DNA of 64,000 nt from Phytophthora hibernalis (GCA_012656075.1 JAAKBF010000349.1:186001-250000); one strand, 5' to 3'. Positions 47,162 to 58,738 are shown, counted from the stretch's first letter. The notes: generated by a model not told the origin, from the letters alone. Program-made: numbers and translations.

Positions 47162-47508
47162 TGCACTTGACTGGTGCCCTCCCGTGTGACACGTAAAATG
47201 GGTTTGGGTCGGTCCGACTGATTGACGCTGACGTCGTCTTTGCGTGGGAGGAAGTGAAAGCGACACGTCTGGGTGATCTGGTTTGAGGCTGGCGCTTGCT
47301 CCTCCGGTGGACGCTGGTGCGCCGCCGTTGCCTTCTTTGAGAGCCGCAAGCTTGTGCTCCTTGAGACACGAGTGCATCTTTAGCATGCTGCCGAACAATC
47401 CTGCGTTGACGCTGTTCCACCACCGCACGCTTTCGTCTCGAGCAGCATGATACACGAGAACTTGGCCGTCCGACCGGCAGCGCATCGCCGACACCGCCGA
47501 GGCGTAGC
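47162..47508 (-). pseudogene. Unidentified coding fragment
   Basis: Between the MITE and the gypsy LTR the minus strand reads AMRCRSDGQVLVYHAARDES, RWWNSVNAGLFGSMLKMHSC and a Gly/Ser/Gln-rich tail. Codon use looks coding. No family recognised. It runs into the MITE at 47161, so the C-terminus is replaced. Confidence 0.35.
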
Positions 47509-47715
47509 TGTTGTTTATCGCTCGATGCAAATGTAGAAGTGAATACATTGATCGCTTAATTTCCTAGCTCTACTCGATGTAGTTCTCTAAGTTATCCGTT
47601 TACCAACTGCCCCCAGCGTGTGTGTTTCATCCGTTCTGAAACTCATGCAACCAGTGTTGCTGTTTCAGGGTCAATACCCCTGCGACAGCACCACGCTGTA
47701 GTCGCAGCTACAACA
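47509..47715 (-). repeat. Gypsy 3' LTR
   Basis: About 207 bases, minus-strand start TGTTGTAGCTGC and end GATAAACAACA, preceded by a purine tract GAGGGGAAG. The 6-base ends TGTTGT/ACAACA are mutually inverted. Confidence 0.6.
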
Positions 47716-47769
47716 CTTCCCCTCGAGAAATGGTTTCGATGTAGCTAGGGAGCAGGTGTCAGCTATTTG

Positions 47770-48151
47770 GTGTGTAGAGCTTTGCGCAGCGCCTTCACGG
47801 CTGCTAGTTTGCCGTGTATACGAACAAATGCTTTGACGGCCGCGGGGACGTCTTTTAGTAGCGCATCAGCAGGTCCTCATGCGTTCTCAATGGGGTCGAG
47901 TCCACGCCAGTGAAGTTTGATTTCGTGTCGTTTTCTTGTTGGTTGTACTGAGCTTTCAGCAAGGTGTCCACGACATGGCCCTCGCTGTTGTGCGCCACAT
48001 GAAGCAATAAATCCTCAGTTACGCTTAGTGAAGCGTCTGCGTAGAACTTAAGACGGCTTGCATGGGCCTCCTTGCGCTGTCCTGTCACCAAGTTCTGGAT
48101 CTCGAAAATCCAGTTAGACACCTTGCAACCACCTGTTTTGGCCCACACCAC
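47770..48151 (-). pseudogene. Ty3/gypsy integrase C-terminus with chromodomain, remnant
   Basis: Minus-strand sequence IFEIQNLVTGQRKEAHASRL and DLLLHVAHNSEGHVVDTLL, then DVPAAVKAFVRIHGKLAAV up to a stop near 47770. This is the tail of a gypsy pol protein where a chromodomain follows the integrase. The aromatic-rich chromodomain core is degenerate. Upstream pol is missing. Confidence 0.75.
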
Positions 48152-48535
48152 TTCACTCGCAGTTTACTGCGCGTGTGTTGCCAAAGTCGGCGTAAAGCTC
48201 AAAATCACCAATATCAAACTGCGTCATCCTAGTCCCTTTCTTTTTGTCGTGATCAGCGCGCCCTGCAGCGCGAACAGCATCATTGACCCGATTGCTTCAT
48301 TTGTTCATATCTTCGAGGGCTTGCTGAAGTTGCACTACATGTTCACATTGTGCAGTTTGGATCTTTTACAAAGTAGTTTGATTGGTCGGGTCAGGGATGG
48401 CTATATGGTCACTTGGCCCCATAGCTTTCAGACCCATCATGGCAGTGAGCGGGACTACACCTCCCAATAAAGGCGATGGAGTGTTGTTCAATATCATTTG
48501 GACGAGTTTGATTACGATTACCCGGGGCCACTCTC

Positions 48536-50386
48536 GTGGCCATTCTGCAAGAAGAAGACGCCCGCAATGACGACGAAGGGCTCGAAAATGAAGGCGACGC
48601 TCGAGGGGTAGATTCCGAAGACTCGTATGTCGAGTTATCTGAAGGTTCAAGTGTACCTCCTACTCTGACGACCAATGCCAAGCAGAAGATCAGTGATTCG
48701 CAAGGGATTGAGACCGACCTCCCGGATTCAGATGCGAGGAACGTTAGCTCTGAAAACGATCAACAACAATCTAGCTTTGCCTTTGTCAACGCTGAGATGG
48801 TATCATCTGGAAGCGAAGGAGAAACGCTGCTAAAATACGCCCCCACACTACCAAGACAGCGAAGTCTGTGAAGACGCACAACATCGTTACCAAGACAGCG
48901 AAGCCTGCGAAGATGTACAACCTCGCCGTAAAAGCTGCAATTTCAGACGACGCTCGTGCGAGGTCGGTAAAAAGACGAAACCGTTGATGAAAGATCCCAA
49001 CCCGTTGGTGAAAGGCCCAAAAGTGCTGGAGAAAGCGGTGGTCAAAGATCGCAAAGAGCACACGAAATCTTCAGGACAACCGACCGTTCGGAAGAGGAGT
49101 AAGAACATGGATGACGATGGTAGCGATGCAAGCTCATCATCGGACAAAAGTACCCGTCGATTCGAAATCATCGAGAGTACAAAGAGCAAGGGGCGCCCAA
49201 AGATACGAAAGAAGCAGAAAAGAGAAGCAAAACGCATTCGAATGGAGGAGACCAAAGAAATAGCAAACGCATTGGTGCAAGGAACGCTCGTCCCCGTGAA
49301 GGATTTGGCTCCCGTGCGCAAGACCCTAGCATGCAGTATCAACGTTGAGGACGCCCTTCTCGTTCTACTGAGTATCACACGTGTTGAAGCCCCCTCGTGG
49401 AAGTCGACGTCAATTGTGCAAATTGCGCGAAAACGAAAGATTCAACGCCAAGTGACCATTACTTTCCCGAAAAACTATCTGACTAAGTGTCTCGCTGGAA
49501 TAAAAACGTAAAGAAACTCACTGCCAAGTGAGCACGACGCAGGCAAAAGGGGGTTACGATCACGAAAATGGGAACATATTCTGAGAAAGACCTACTTACG
49601 ATGATACAATGGCAAGAAGAAACACCAAAACTAGAAGCAATTGACGATCTCGCGTTATGGACCCGTCAATCAAAGTTTTCGGGAGTGACGCTACCTGTGC
49701 GGCTGAGCAACTGTGCCAACGTGGACACAAAAGCTTGTACCAAGCGCCTCGAAGAAATCAGTTTGAAGACCAACCTTACAACCAGCTTCGGAAACATTCC
49801 AGTTCATGACTTGGCTTCATTTCGGCGATCCGAGTGGCTCGATGATGCATGCTTTATGCTCATACTCAGCTACTTGATGGAGCAGAACGACAATATGTTA
49901 ACCCAAAGGACTATTGGGGCCGTGAACCCACTATACGCACGAATGGGTGACGACGACACCAAGCGAGATCTGATCCAATCTACGGCGCCATTTCAGAGGG
50001 AAATCAAGTGGTTTTGCTTCCTGTCTACTTGGAAGCACATTGGTCGGGTATTGTTTTCGACTTCATTAGCAACAAGCTAGTGCTGTTTGATCCTATGCAA
50101 ACGAACAAGAACTACCGGGCTATGGAAAATTTTGTGAATGAATTCTTTGGAGAATACGTGTCGGGGCTCGATCAGATTCGTCAGAAGGCACCGCGACAAG
50201 AAGACACCTCTCACACTACTGTTTTTCGAGTGCATGGCCCGCGGAATGCCAGTCCCGAATGCGCAGCCAGAAATCATCCCGTACATCCACTTTCGCTACG
50301 TGTTTCTATCTAGCAAAAGTGCATTCTGTCAGAACCCGGATGGTGGTGTTTTAACGTCCGAAGACGAGTCGGAAAATGAGTCGTAA
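48536..50386 (+). CDS. Ulp1/C48-like cysteine protease gene
   Basis: The N-terminal half is disordered and charged (acidic at 48536-48830; Lys/Arg-rich with KTAK repeats and GRPKIRKKQKREAKRIR at 48870-49260). The C-terminal half contains the C48 fold: SEWLDDACFMLILSYLM near 49830, the His motif LEAHWSGIVFDFI near 50040, the Asp in LVLFDPMQ near 50085, and a candidate catalytic Cys in HYCF near 50215-50225 at a frame break. Shifts occur near 48860, 49510, 50000 and 50215. C48 enzymes cleave SUMO-like proteins and are expanded in oomycetes, often carried by Mutator-type elements. It is separated from the viral region by about 2.5 kb, so it is not taken as the Polinton protease. Confidence 0.6.
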
Positions 50387-50483
50387 TCGCGCACTACATA
50401 TCAATACATTTCAATGACTTGCTTGGACGAGATGTCTACTCTATAAGTTGTATGTGCCACGACTTACTCTTTCTTAGCGCGAT

Positions 50484-50723
50484 TTAAACCCAGCAGCCTG
50501 CACGTGGGTGGGCAGTGACGCGAATGAAGCAGCGTGCTGTCCACATGGACAGATCGGCGGTTGTGAGCGACTGGACGGGTGGGCGCTCCCTAATGTGAAG
50601 CCTGCGAAATACACCACAACGCAAATAAACTCCATCGGCGTCACGGCGCATCTGTGCCTCCTCCAACTTCTTCCTGGTGGCAGCCGGAAGAAATCCATGG
50701 ACACGTACCACAAGTAAGTTCAC
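50484..50723 (-). pseudogene. Unidentified coding fragment
   Basis: 79 codons reading VRVHGFLPAATRKKLEEAQM and DLSMWTARCFIRVTAHPRAG. The composition looks like a real protein fragment, possibly of an oomycete lipid-binding or FYVE-type protein, but no motif decides this. No continuing exon was identified. Confidence 0.3.
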
Positions 50724-51462
50724 GGTGCCTGCTAGTCCAGCTCTTGTGGCCAGCGATGGGCGTCAATATCTGCGTCCAGCCTGCTGGAACGTACTAGGTG
50801 CTGAAAGCCCTGTTCTAAACGCATTCACATTGGCTGTTGGTGCACGTTGAGAAGAGACTTCAGATAAGAGCAGTCCACGCGCGCACACGAAGTCCGCACG
50901 GCAGGCAGAAACGATTTTTCACCAAGTCTTTTGTTACATTTGTACCACAGTCGCGCAACCTGACCGAAATCTCTACAAATGCCACCAAACGTAGAGAAAC
51001 CGATCATACCTAGTGTGATAACATACGCGTATTTTATTTCGTTGGTGACTCGATGGTGTGTCCACCAACGAAACGACCCGATTTGACCAAAGACTTGGTG
51101 ACCTCGTTGGTAAAATTTGTCCCGGCTATGAAATCTCGTTGGTGACTCTAACACGGTCCATTATAGAAGGTATCGCATCATGTATGATCGGTAGGACAAA
51201 AACTTGATAAATGATGCATTTATCTGGGTGCTGCTTCTACATCTACTGCATATGATTTTTGCAGTACCGGTACTGGTCGTCGTGGTTTCTGGACTCACTC
51301 TAGCTCGTAAAGCTGCTATTCAACTGTGAGGCCTCGTAATCACTATGACTCGTACACATGTTTCCCAACTGCAATGACGAGATAACGGATACGATGTTAT
51401 ATCCGTTACACGTAGGGTATATATGTTGGGGTCATTTTGCCCTTTTGGTTGAGAAACATGTA
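50724..51462. other. Non-coding region with hairpins
   Basis: A perfect hairpin TTTCGTTGGTG...CACCAACGAAA is at about 51037-51073, and CTCGTTGGTGACTC recurs nearby (about 51100 and 51145). A TACCGGTA octamer is at 51265-51272. No gene recognised. Confidence 0.4.
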
Positions 51463-52380
51463 TTGTGCCTTTATTTATTTTGGCTAAATGGACATGAAAA
51501 ACTATGTTTTTCGAGCTCTTTGATAAGTATTTAGGTGTTCTTAGTAGGATTAGAACTATGTTCTATTAACCTTAGTCAGCATTAACAACAAACACGTGGT
51601 GAGCGATGAACCCTTGATGAAGCGCTCAAAGGCTTTGACGCTGAATCAAAGTGTCATTTTCATTGCAAAGGCCCGAATGCCGCTGCTCTGACCGGTATTC
51701 GGGTCTTTTCGAGCAAAACCACACATTGAAGTCTTTATAAACGTGTCATGCAGCATCAAGACTCAACGCAAGCGCTCGATTTGAAGCCTTATTACGCGCC
51801 CCGAGTAAGATGCAGTAAAGACAATACCACAGCACCAGTATTATCCCCGACTAAAAGTATCATTTTAGAATACAGCATACAGACGTCCCTATCAGTAGAC
51901 GCAGTAGGGTTTCTGAAGCGATTTCAGAGGGATTATATATTGTTCTATCAGATAACTGATTTTATGTACTCAATGTAATCGGATATAACGGGGTATTTAA
52001 AGGAAGAGATGCGCCTACTGAGGGACTTCTCTACCGGTAACATGGGCTCAGTTTGAAGGATATTTGAATACAGGTACAGTAGCGTCTAATATGAATATTG
52101 CTGTATATTACTAGTAGTATTGTGCGAGCGCCTTGAGTCAGTGACTAACTGCCTGTGAGGCCTGACAGCACCACCTCAATGGTGGAGCACCCTTGGCATT
52201 GGTGCCATCCACCTCCTGGATTCCAGACTCACCATCTCAATTAATTTCCCGGCTAATCCTTGAGCCTTTCTAAATCGACATTGTAGCCTATTGACCACCT
52301 CCGATTTATACAGGCCGTCTAGGAGGACAAAACCAGATTAAGAAGCCCGATAAGGAGGACAAAATAGTATAAAGGCACAA
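51463..52380. mobile_element. Putative TA-flanked MITE (family 4)
   Basis: TTGTGCCTTTAT at 51463 returns inverted at 52380, both with adjacent TA, and similarity continues weakly for about 10 more bases. The 918-base interior has no coding potential but has small hairpins near 52170-52210. Ends are short, so confidence is moderate. Confidence 0.5.
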
Positions 52381-53085
52381 TACATGTATTCGGGAAATAC
52401 AAATTGTTGTACTTTCTACTGAAATCAAATAATCAGAAGGTTTCCTGATCACACAGACTGTGCTTTTTTAAGGCGGGATAACATCTATGTGACGTTTTCG
52501 GTATGTAGTACATGCATACATCAGTGAATGGGGGGTTAAATGTCTCATGGGGGGCTAAGCAAACTGAATTCCTATCCAAGTCCTGTCAAGGTGGCAGGAT
52601 CGCGGGCGGATACCGAGAAGTCGTCGTATAATGTATAGTGCACTTTCAACTACTCTTGGAAAGTATGTTGTTGTGAAGGCCTCATCAGTAGTAATATCTA
52701 GCAACAATCCGAGTATTTTCAATTTCGCCTTTTCTTACGCTAATTTAATACGCAGAAGAGGTTTAGGCGTACCTATTAAACAGGGGTGTTGCAGAAGGCG
52801 CGACCTCTCGACCACCTGAGAGCGCGAGAAACATCCAACGCTTCAGCAGCAGGTTCAAATCATCTCGAGCAGTCAGACCAGAATAGTGAACTTTATTGAT
52901 TGCACCATTCACACAGTGTACATTATTGATTACACCACGCGAAGCGTCGCGCAGTAGTTTTCAGCGAATCGCAGTAGTTTTCTGCGCAGTAGTTTTCAGC
53001 TGAGACGGGGATGAGTGGTAAAATACTTGGCAACGATATTTTATTTTTAATCCTGACAAATATAAAGTATATAATATATATAAAG
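52381..53085. repeat. Probable left-end region of the Polinton, with short tandem repeats
   Basis: CGCAGTAGTTTTC-A/T-GC occurs three times at about 52946-52999, and TTATTGATT-G/A-CACCA twice at about 52893-52937. Base composition changes to AT-rich soon after. The other terminus is outside the window, so the terminal inverted repeat cannot be confirmed. The last bases (TATAATATATATAAAG, 53068-53085) look like a TATA-type promoter for the first viral gene. Confidence 0.45.
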
Positions 53086-53373
53086 ATGGCGTACTCAGCA
53101 GAACAGTATATACTTAACAAGGAGCGTATTAAAGCTGCCCAAAAGCGCTACTATCTAAAGACGAGAGAAACGCGTATCGCTAAGCAGCGGGAATATGATC
53201 ACAAGCACCGAGATCAAATAAAAGCCTACAAGCGTAAAATGTGGGCGGCAAAGAGACAAAACGAACTTAAGCAAAAGAAATCGAACTTACCAAAAACGAA
53301 CTTAATTAATTATTTAATTTTTTCAGGTTGTTTGTATTTGACTATCATATACAGTCAGTTGATCCTGAGATAA
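53086..53373 (+). CDS. Small basic viral protein of unknown function
   Basis: 95 codons from ATG at 53086, chosen because the TATATATAAAG box ends just before it (an upstream ATG at 53011 is in frame but lies within the promoter-like AT tract). Highly basic N-terminal two thirds with repeated Tyr/Lys/Arg spacing (YLKTRETRIAKQREYDHKHR), likely nucleic-acid binding, then a hydrophobic C-terminal segment (LINYLIFSGCLYLTIIY) that could span a membrane. Family not recognised. First gene of the element. Confidence 0.6.
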   Translation: MAYSAEQYILNKERIKAAQKRYYLKTRETRIAKQREYDHKHRDQIKAYKRKMWAAKRQNELKQKKSNLPKTNLINYLIFSGCLYLTIIYSQLILR

Positions 53374-53436
53374 AAAGTCAATAATATAAAGACGAGCTCA
53401 CGAGTAAAAATATAAAACCAGGAATATATAGAGAGC

Positions 53437-56400
53437 ATGTTCGCCTACGACCTTGAAGGACTAAGACGCTTAAATATCCAAACCATCAAATGGGGGAGCA
53501 GCTACCGGGTCAAGGTTCGCGGTAGAACCGGTAAGATGGTATATATTAGCAACATTTCCAGTAAGAGAAGCCAGGAACTGGTAGCTAAGCTGTACAAGGT
53601 ATCGATTGATAAATTGGGGAAGAATGTGTCGGCTGACTACACGGTTGACCCTAAATACCGTTTCTATAACGGAAAGAACATGGAGTCACACCTTTATGAA
53701 GGCATTCTGGCCTTGGAGTTTTATGATAAGCTTGAGAACGTTCTCTACAGCCAGAATAATACTTTTAAGGTCAATATTGCGCTTGGGTATGATCTTATTA
53801 GCAAAACAGATGATAGTTTTAAACAATATTGGTACCCTAACATCGAAAATATGGCTGTATTTGAGAGACCTGTTGCAATTAATAGCAAGGCAGACATTCG
53901 TAAGAAGGTCATTTCTGAAATTAGATCGATGGAGTTAGCTGATAAACTTAAATACCCATCGAGTGGATACAAGCTCAAATCCATTACTGGATTTAAAATT
54001 TACATCTATCACCGCGAACATGTTCTTGGAGATAGTCAGGCTGTCATTCCCAAGATCATCCGCGACAACAAGCATGTAATCAACTTTCCTAAGACGAACA
54101 ATAAGTGTGTCTTCCATTGTATTGCTTACCACAAACAGTCAGGAGATAAGAAAGACCCACGATTCATTCAGGCTCTGGTGAAGACAGCATTCAAGCGCTA
54201 CTGCTCTTACAAAAGTATTAGCTACAGTCTTAGTCTCTTTCGCAATTTCAAACCGATCGATCTCCTTCAGCTCGATGAGTTAGAGGAATGCTTCCAACTG
54301 AGCATAAATGTTTATTCAATGGATGTCGATAGCGGTAAAGCGGACTGCATTCGCTCATCGGACAAAGCATATGAACCAATAAACATTCTATCTCACGCAA
54401 ACCATGCTCTATATATCAAAGATGTTAATATGCTTCAGAGTAAATATCAATGCCAGAAATGTGAAATGATATTTATAAGTTCTTACAAGCTAAATAATCA
54501 TAAAAGGAACCAGTGCGAGCTCATAAATATTGAGAGCTTCCCAGCTGAACCAACCATCTACAAGCCACTCCAGAACACCGTTAAATCTCTGCTCATGAAG
54601 TACTCTATCAAGGGTATTGATCAATATCTTGACCATTTTATAGTTTATGACTTTGAAGCCATTCTCAAGCCGACAATGGTACAGAGCGGAAAGAGCACTG
54701 TCTTCACAAACGAGCATATTCCAGTCTCTGTCTCGGTAGCAGATAGCTTAACGGAGGAGGTGCGTTGCTTTGTAAATGATGACCCGAAGGCGTTGCTTAC
54801 AGACATGTTCAATTATATCGGTGACATTGGTCGAAGATCCAACAATACAATGTTTCCAAGTATGAAACACTTCTGCGTAAGCTTATCAACGCTCATGGTT
54901 TAACGGGTATGGAAATCCCAAAGTAGATTTATCTAAAAGGTACACTATGAGTGATATAGATAGCTGGATTCAGGAAGCAAATATTCCAGCTTCTTTGATT
55001 TCCACAACGTCATCGGTTTTGGCAAGCAGAGAACGGATTATAGCAAAATCAAGCAGCAACTCGATCAGGTGCCGGTATTTGGCTTCAACAGTGGCCGTTA
55101 CGATATCAATCTCATCAAGAACGATATGTTTGCTGTCATTGGCACCGATAATATCAAATCTGTTATTAAGAACCCTAGCTACATGTGCATCGCCACGGAC
55201 GACATGAAAATGCTGGATATTACTAACTACGTCCCGGCTGGTACAAGCTATGACAAGTATCTTACTACGTATCTCGGTGGCTGCAAGTGTGATGACAAAA
55301 TACGTTGCGTCTGTGGCCTTGGCAAGGGACTCTTCCCCTACGAGCACATCAAATCCTTTGAGGTGCTAAACCAGACTACAATCCCTCCTAAGTCAGCTTT
55401 TGATAGTTCGCTTCGTGGCACTAGCATCAGCAATTCTGACTACGAGCGAGTAAAGTTCGTCTGGAAGCACTATGAGATGAAGTCTATTAGAGATTTACTC
55501 ATCTGGTACAACAATTTAGACGTAGTCCCATTCATCAAGGCAATCAAGGCCCAGCGTGAACTGTTCAAGGGTTTGAGCTAGATATGTTTGCCGACGGCGT
55601 ATCTCTACCAGGCTTAAGTGAGAAAGTCATGTATCAGACCTGCTTTGACAATCTCAAAAAGCGAAGCAGAGAGCCGGCTAAAGCGTTTAGATTCAAGCAA
55701 AGCGCATGAGTGGATACAAGACTCAGGATGCGGATGCTAAGCGAGAGTTTGACATGACTATCGATCATCTGAACGATCTACTCAAGCAGCAGAAGTACTT
55801 ATGCGGTCTTTGCTACTGTCAGCTATCAGCAGATACAGCTTCAGCCGACCGAGTGAACAACAAGCTAGGTCATATCGACGGAAATATTTTGATCAGTTGC
55901 ATCGAGTGCAATGTCGCTCGCAAGGATATGTCCCTCAGTGGCTTCCGATATAAGAAGCTTCTCGACTTTAACTCGGACCGTCTCGTGTTTAGCATTGATA
56001 AGGAGGAATCAGAGATCTATGGTAAGATGAAAGCTAACATTGCTGGAGGACCATCAATTATTTTCAATCGCTACTCTAAGCGCAACGAGACCAAGATTAG
56101 AGTAACAAGATGTGTAAAAGATCATTGGATACGATGCCAATGCTTTGTACCTTTGGGCCCTTGGTTGGTAATGATATGCCATGCGGGCGACTGACCACTA
56201 TTGAGGCTTATGATGGTATAATCGATGATATCAATAACGACAAGATCTTTGGCTTCCTTGAGTGTGATATTCGCACACCAGAACACCTCAAAGAATATTT
56301 CAGCGAGATGACTCCCATTTTCAAGAACACTGTAATCGATTGTGAAGACCAAAACATCATTGGCTCGCATATGTATGACTACAACCTTTCTAGAGAATCG

Positions 56401-57405
56401 GGTCGCGCAAAGCCTGCCCGCAAACTAATTGGCAGCTACTTTGGCGAGAAAATCCTCATTTATGCTCCGTTGCTTAAGTGGTACCTTGCTCACGGTATGG
56501 AGGTCACCAAGACCTACAGCTTCATTAAGGCTAGCTCTCACAAGGCGTTCTCTCCATTTATGGATGCTGTGTCGAACGCACGACGAGAGGGTGACGTTGA
56601 TACGTCTAAGGCAATGATTGCGGAGATGATGAAACTTGTGGGTAACAGTGCTTTCGGGCGGTCGGGTATGGATATGACAAAGCACAAGGAGATCAAGTAC
56701 GAATCAGATGACGCTGCAATCAAAGCACGTGTCGAGCACTTCACGTTCCATGGACTCGATGAGCTGAATGATGCTGCTGAGATCACTATGAAGAAACGGC
56801 GCATCAAAAACAAAACCCTATCCATCTGAGTATTGCTATTTACCAGCTAGCCAAGCTAAGAATGCTACAGTTCTACTACGACTGCATTGATACATATTTC
56901 GAGTAGCGACTTCCAGTACCAGGAAATGGACACGGATAGTGCATACATCGCTTTTAGCTGTGAAAACCCGTTCCAGAGCTGCATCAAACCTGAACTACGT
57001 GACCACTTCAAGCAACACAAGTACGAGTGGTTCCCGCGTGACTACAACACTGAGGTAGCTAAATTTGATCGCCGTACGCCTGGTTTGTTCAAGGATGAGT
57101 GGTCTGGTGATGCTATGGTTTCATTATCGAGCAAAAACATCTGCTACCTCCCTGATAAGGTAAAAGTTAGCGCGAAGGGTATTCAACAGGGACGTGGTCG
57201 CAATGATGATGTCCTCAACCCAGATGGCTTCGAGACGGTTGTTCGCGACCGAATCACTCTTCAAGGCACTAACAAGGGCTTTCGCATCAGCAAAGAGTCC
57301 AAGTCAATCATTACATATACGCAGAGGAAAACTGCCCTAAACTACTATTACGACAAGAGAAAAGTTTTAGACGATGGAATTAGCACTGCCCCTCTAGATA
57401 TTTAG
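53437..57405 (+). CDS. Protein-primed family B DNA polymerase (pPolB) with embedded HNH domain
   Basis: Replicative polymerase of the element, about 1,320 residues, longer than typical. The N-terminal region has NNKCVFHCIAYHKQS (near 54100) and a C2H2 finger, CQKCEMIF...HKRNQCEL (about 54450-54520). Exonuclease motifs follow: Exo I VYDFEAIL (near 54650), Exo II FGFNSGRYD (near 55090), Exo III YNNLD (near 55510). An HNH nuclease insertion lies at about 55705-56010. Palm motif A is YDANALYLW at about 56130, motif B KLVGNSAFGR near 56640, and motif C MDTDS at 56926-56940. Frame breaks lie near 54890-55065, 55575, 55705, 56110-56170, 56815 and 56905. Each is fixable by one or two bases, and all catalytic residues are present, arguing for an intact gene with sequence errors. 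The TPR insertions of pPolB were not individually assigned. Confidence 0.9.
55705..56010 (+). other. HNH (endonuclease VII-like) domain inside the polymerase
   Basis: Between exonuclease and palm, in a span without stops from 55706, lie CGLCYCQL (first Cys pair, 55802 on), the ADRVNNKLGHIDGN core (near 55845-55885) and CIECNVARKD (second Cys pair, near 55897-55925). This is a zinc-ribbon HNH layout. Downstream the frame passes through IYGKMKANIAGGPSIIFNRY toward palm motif A, so the nuclease is a fused insertion, not a separate gene. Confidence 0.75.
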
Positions 57406-57453
57406 CTTCCTTTAGGTCTCCTTAACGATTTTTTATAAACTATAACATATAAG

Positions 57454-58554
57454 ATGGCCGATCTACTGACTAAGCTATATTATGACCCCAAAACAGGTTT
57501 TATCGCAGCCCGGCCATTGTACGAGAAGGCCAGACAGATAGACCCGAAAATTACATTTAAATCAGTTAAGGCTTGGTATGCTACCCAATCGGAAATTCAA
57601 CGCTTTCAGGAGCAGAAGAGGAAGTACGATGGTTTTAAAATTACCTCGCACAATCCAAATTCGTGGCAGATGGATCTCGGTTTCTGGGAGAAGCGACCAA
57701 TACTGACATGCATCAATATCAACTCGCGCCTTGGCTACGCTAAGCTACTTAAAAAAAACAGCCTCGGTTGTATTGACAGCAATTAAAGCTTTCGTTAGGC
57801 TACAGAAAGTAGATATACTAACTAGCGATAACGGCACAGAATTCATGAACAAGGAAGTGCAATCATTCTTCAAGTTGAAGAAAATCGAACACTACAACAA
57901 CGAGCCAGGAGATCACGGAACGATGGGCAAAATCGAGCGCTTCAACAGAACCCTGAAGCAGCGACTAACAAAGGTCACTCAAAAACGGTAACACAGAAGC
58001 TAATCAACGATCTAATTGGCAATTACAACAATACTATCCATAGCTCTACTGGGATGACTCCAAACGATGCTATCGGTGAGGTAATGACTTCGGAGCTGAA
58101 GCATAATCAAGTTGAGGCAGAACGCATTGGGAATGAGTTTGAAGAAGGTACATCGGTGCTATATCGACTCAAAAAGCAAACGTTTGACAAGGAGGCCGCT
58201 CGTTGGAGCAAGGCTGTATATACGGTTGTTGGTATGGATGGATATCGAGTACAGATCCGATCCAAAAACGGACATATACTCTATAAGGCACCGAATGATC
58301 TCAAAACAGTACAATCGGAAGCGAGTGAAGCCACTATCAACCGAAATGATATTATTGAAGCGGAAGAGATATTAGAGCACAAGAAGCTTCGAAACGGTAA
58401 GTTCAAATTTCTTATCAGATGGGTTGGCAACGAACCTGATTCATGGGAGCCTCAGGCAAATCTGCGCCTTATCAATAAAAACAAACAGAGTCAGTTGGAA
58501 GAAGAGTACTGGAAGCGGAAACAGGGTCGTGCAGACCCCTTAAGATCTACTTAA
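57454..58554 (+). CDS. Polinton integrase (DDE/rve) with C-terminal chromodomain
   Basis: Integrase of about 365 residues. An N-terminal helical part (YDPKTGFIAARPLYEKARQ) precedes the catalytic core with Asp in SWQMDLGF (near 57670), Asp in LTSDNGTEF (near 57830) and Glu in GKIERFNRT (near 57935). The C-terminus carries a chromodomain (AEEILEHKKLRNGKFKFLIR, WVGNEPDSWEP; 58360-58460), which may target insertion to histone-marked chromatin. Two one-base shifts, one at an eight-A run near 57752 and one near 57985. ATG at 57454 follows ATAACATATAAG. Confidence 0.9.
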
Positions 58555-58738
58555 TTGCAACGAATGGACGCTTGAAATCTCTTCGGGAAGGTGTCACCTT
58601 CTTTAGTCTCGGTCTAAATACTCTTTCTTCTTTCACTGTGCATTTCTTTATTTTATAGCTTTCTTCTAGCAGCATCGAGTTGTCGTAGACAGGCAAATCA
58701 TCAAGCGGATCGTCAAGAAAGATGATATTTTCATCCAT
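58547..58738 (-). CDS. Small viral protein, unknown
   Basis: 63 codons on the minus strand, tail to tail with the integrase (8-base overlap at the 3' ends). Acidic N-terminus (MDENIIFLDDPLDDLPVYD) and basic C-terminus (RPRLKKVTPSRRDFKRP). Family unknown. It shares a 44-base AT-rich divergent spacer with the next gene, and its compactness supports it being real. Confidence 0.5.
   Translation of the reverse strand: MDENIIFLDDPLDDLPVYDNSMLLEESYKIKKCTVKEERVFRPRLKKVTPSRRDFKRPFVAIK

Noticed and set aside
48536..50386. Ulp1-like gene as the Polinton maturation protease
   Set aside because: It lies outside the AT-rich viral block, has a long disordered N-terminus unlike adenain, and is separated by a MITE-bearing intergenic region.
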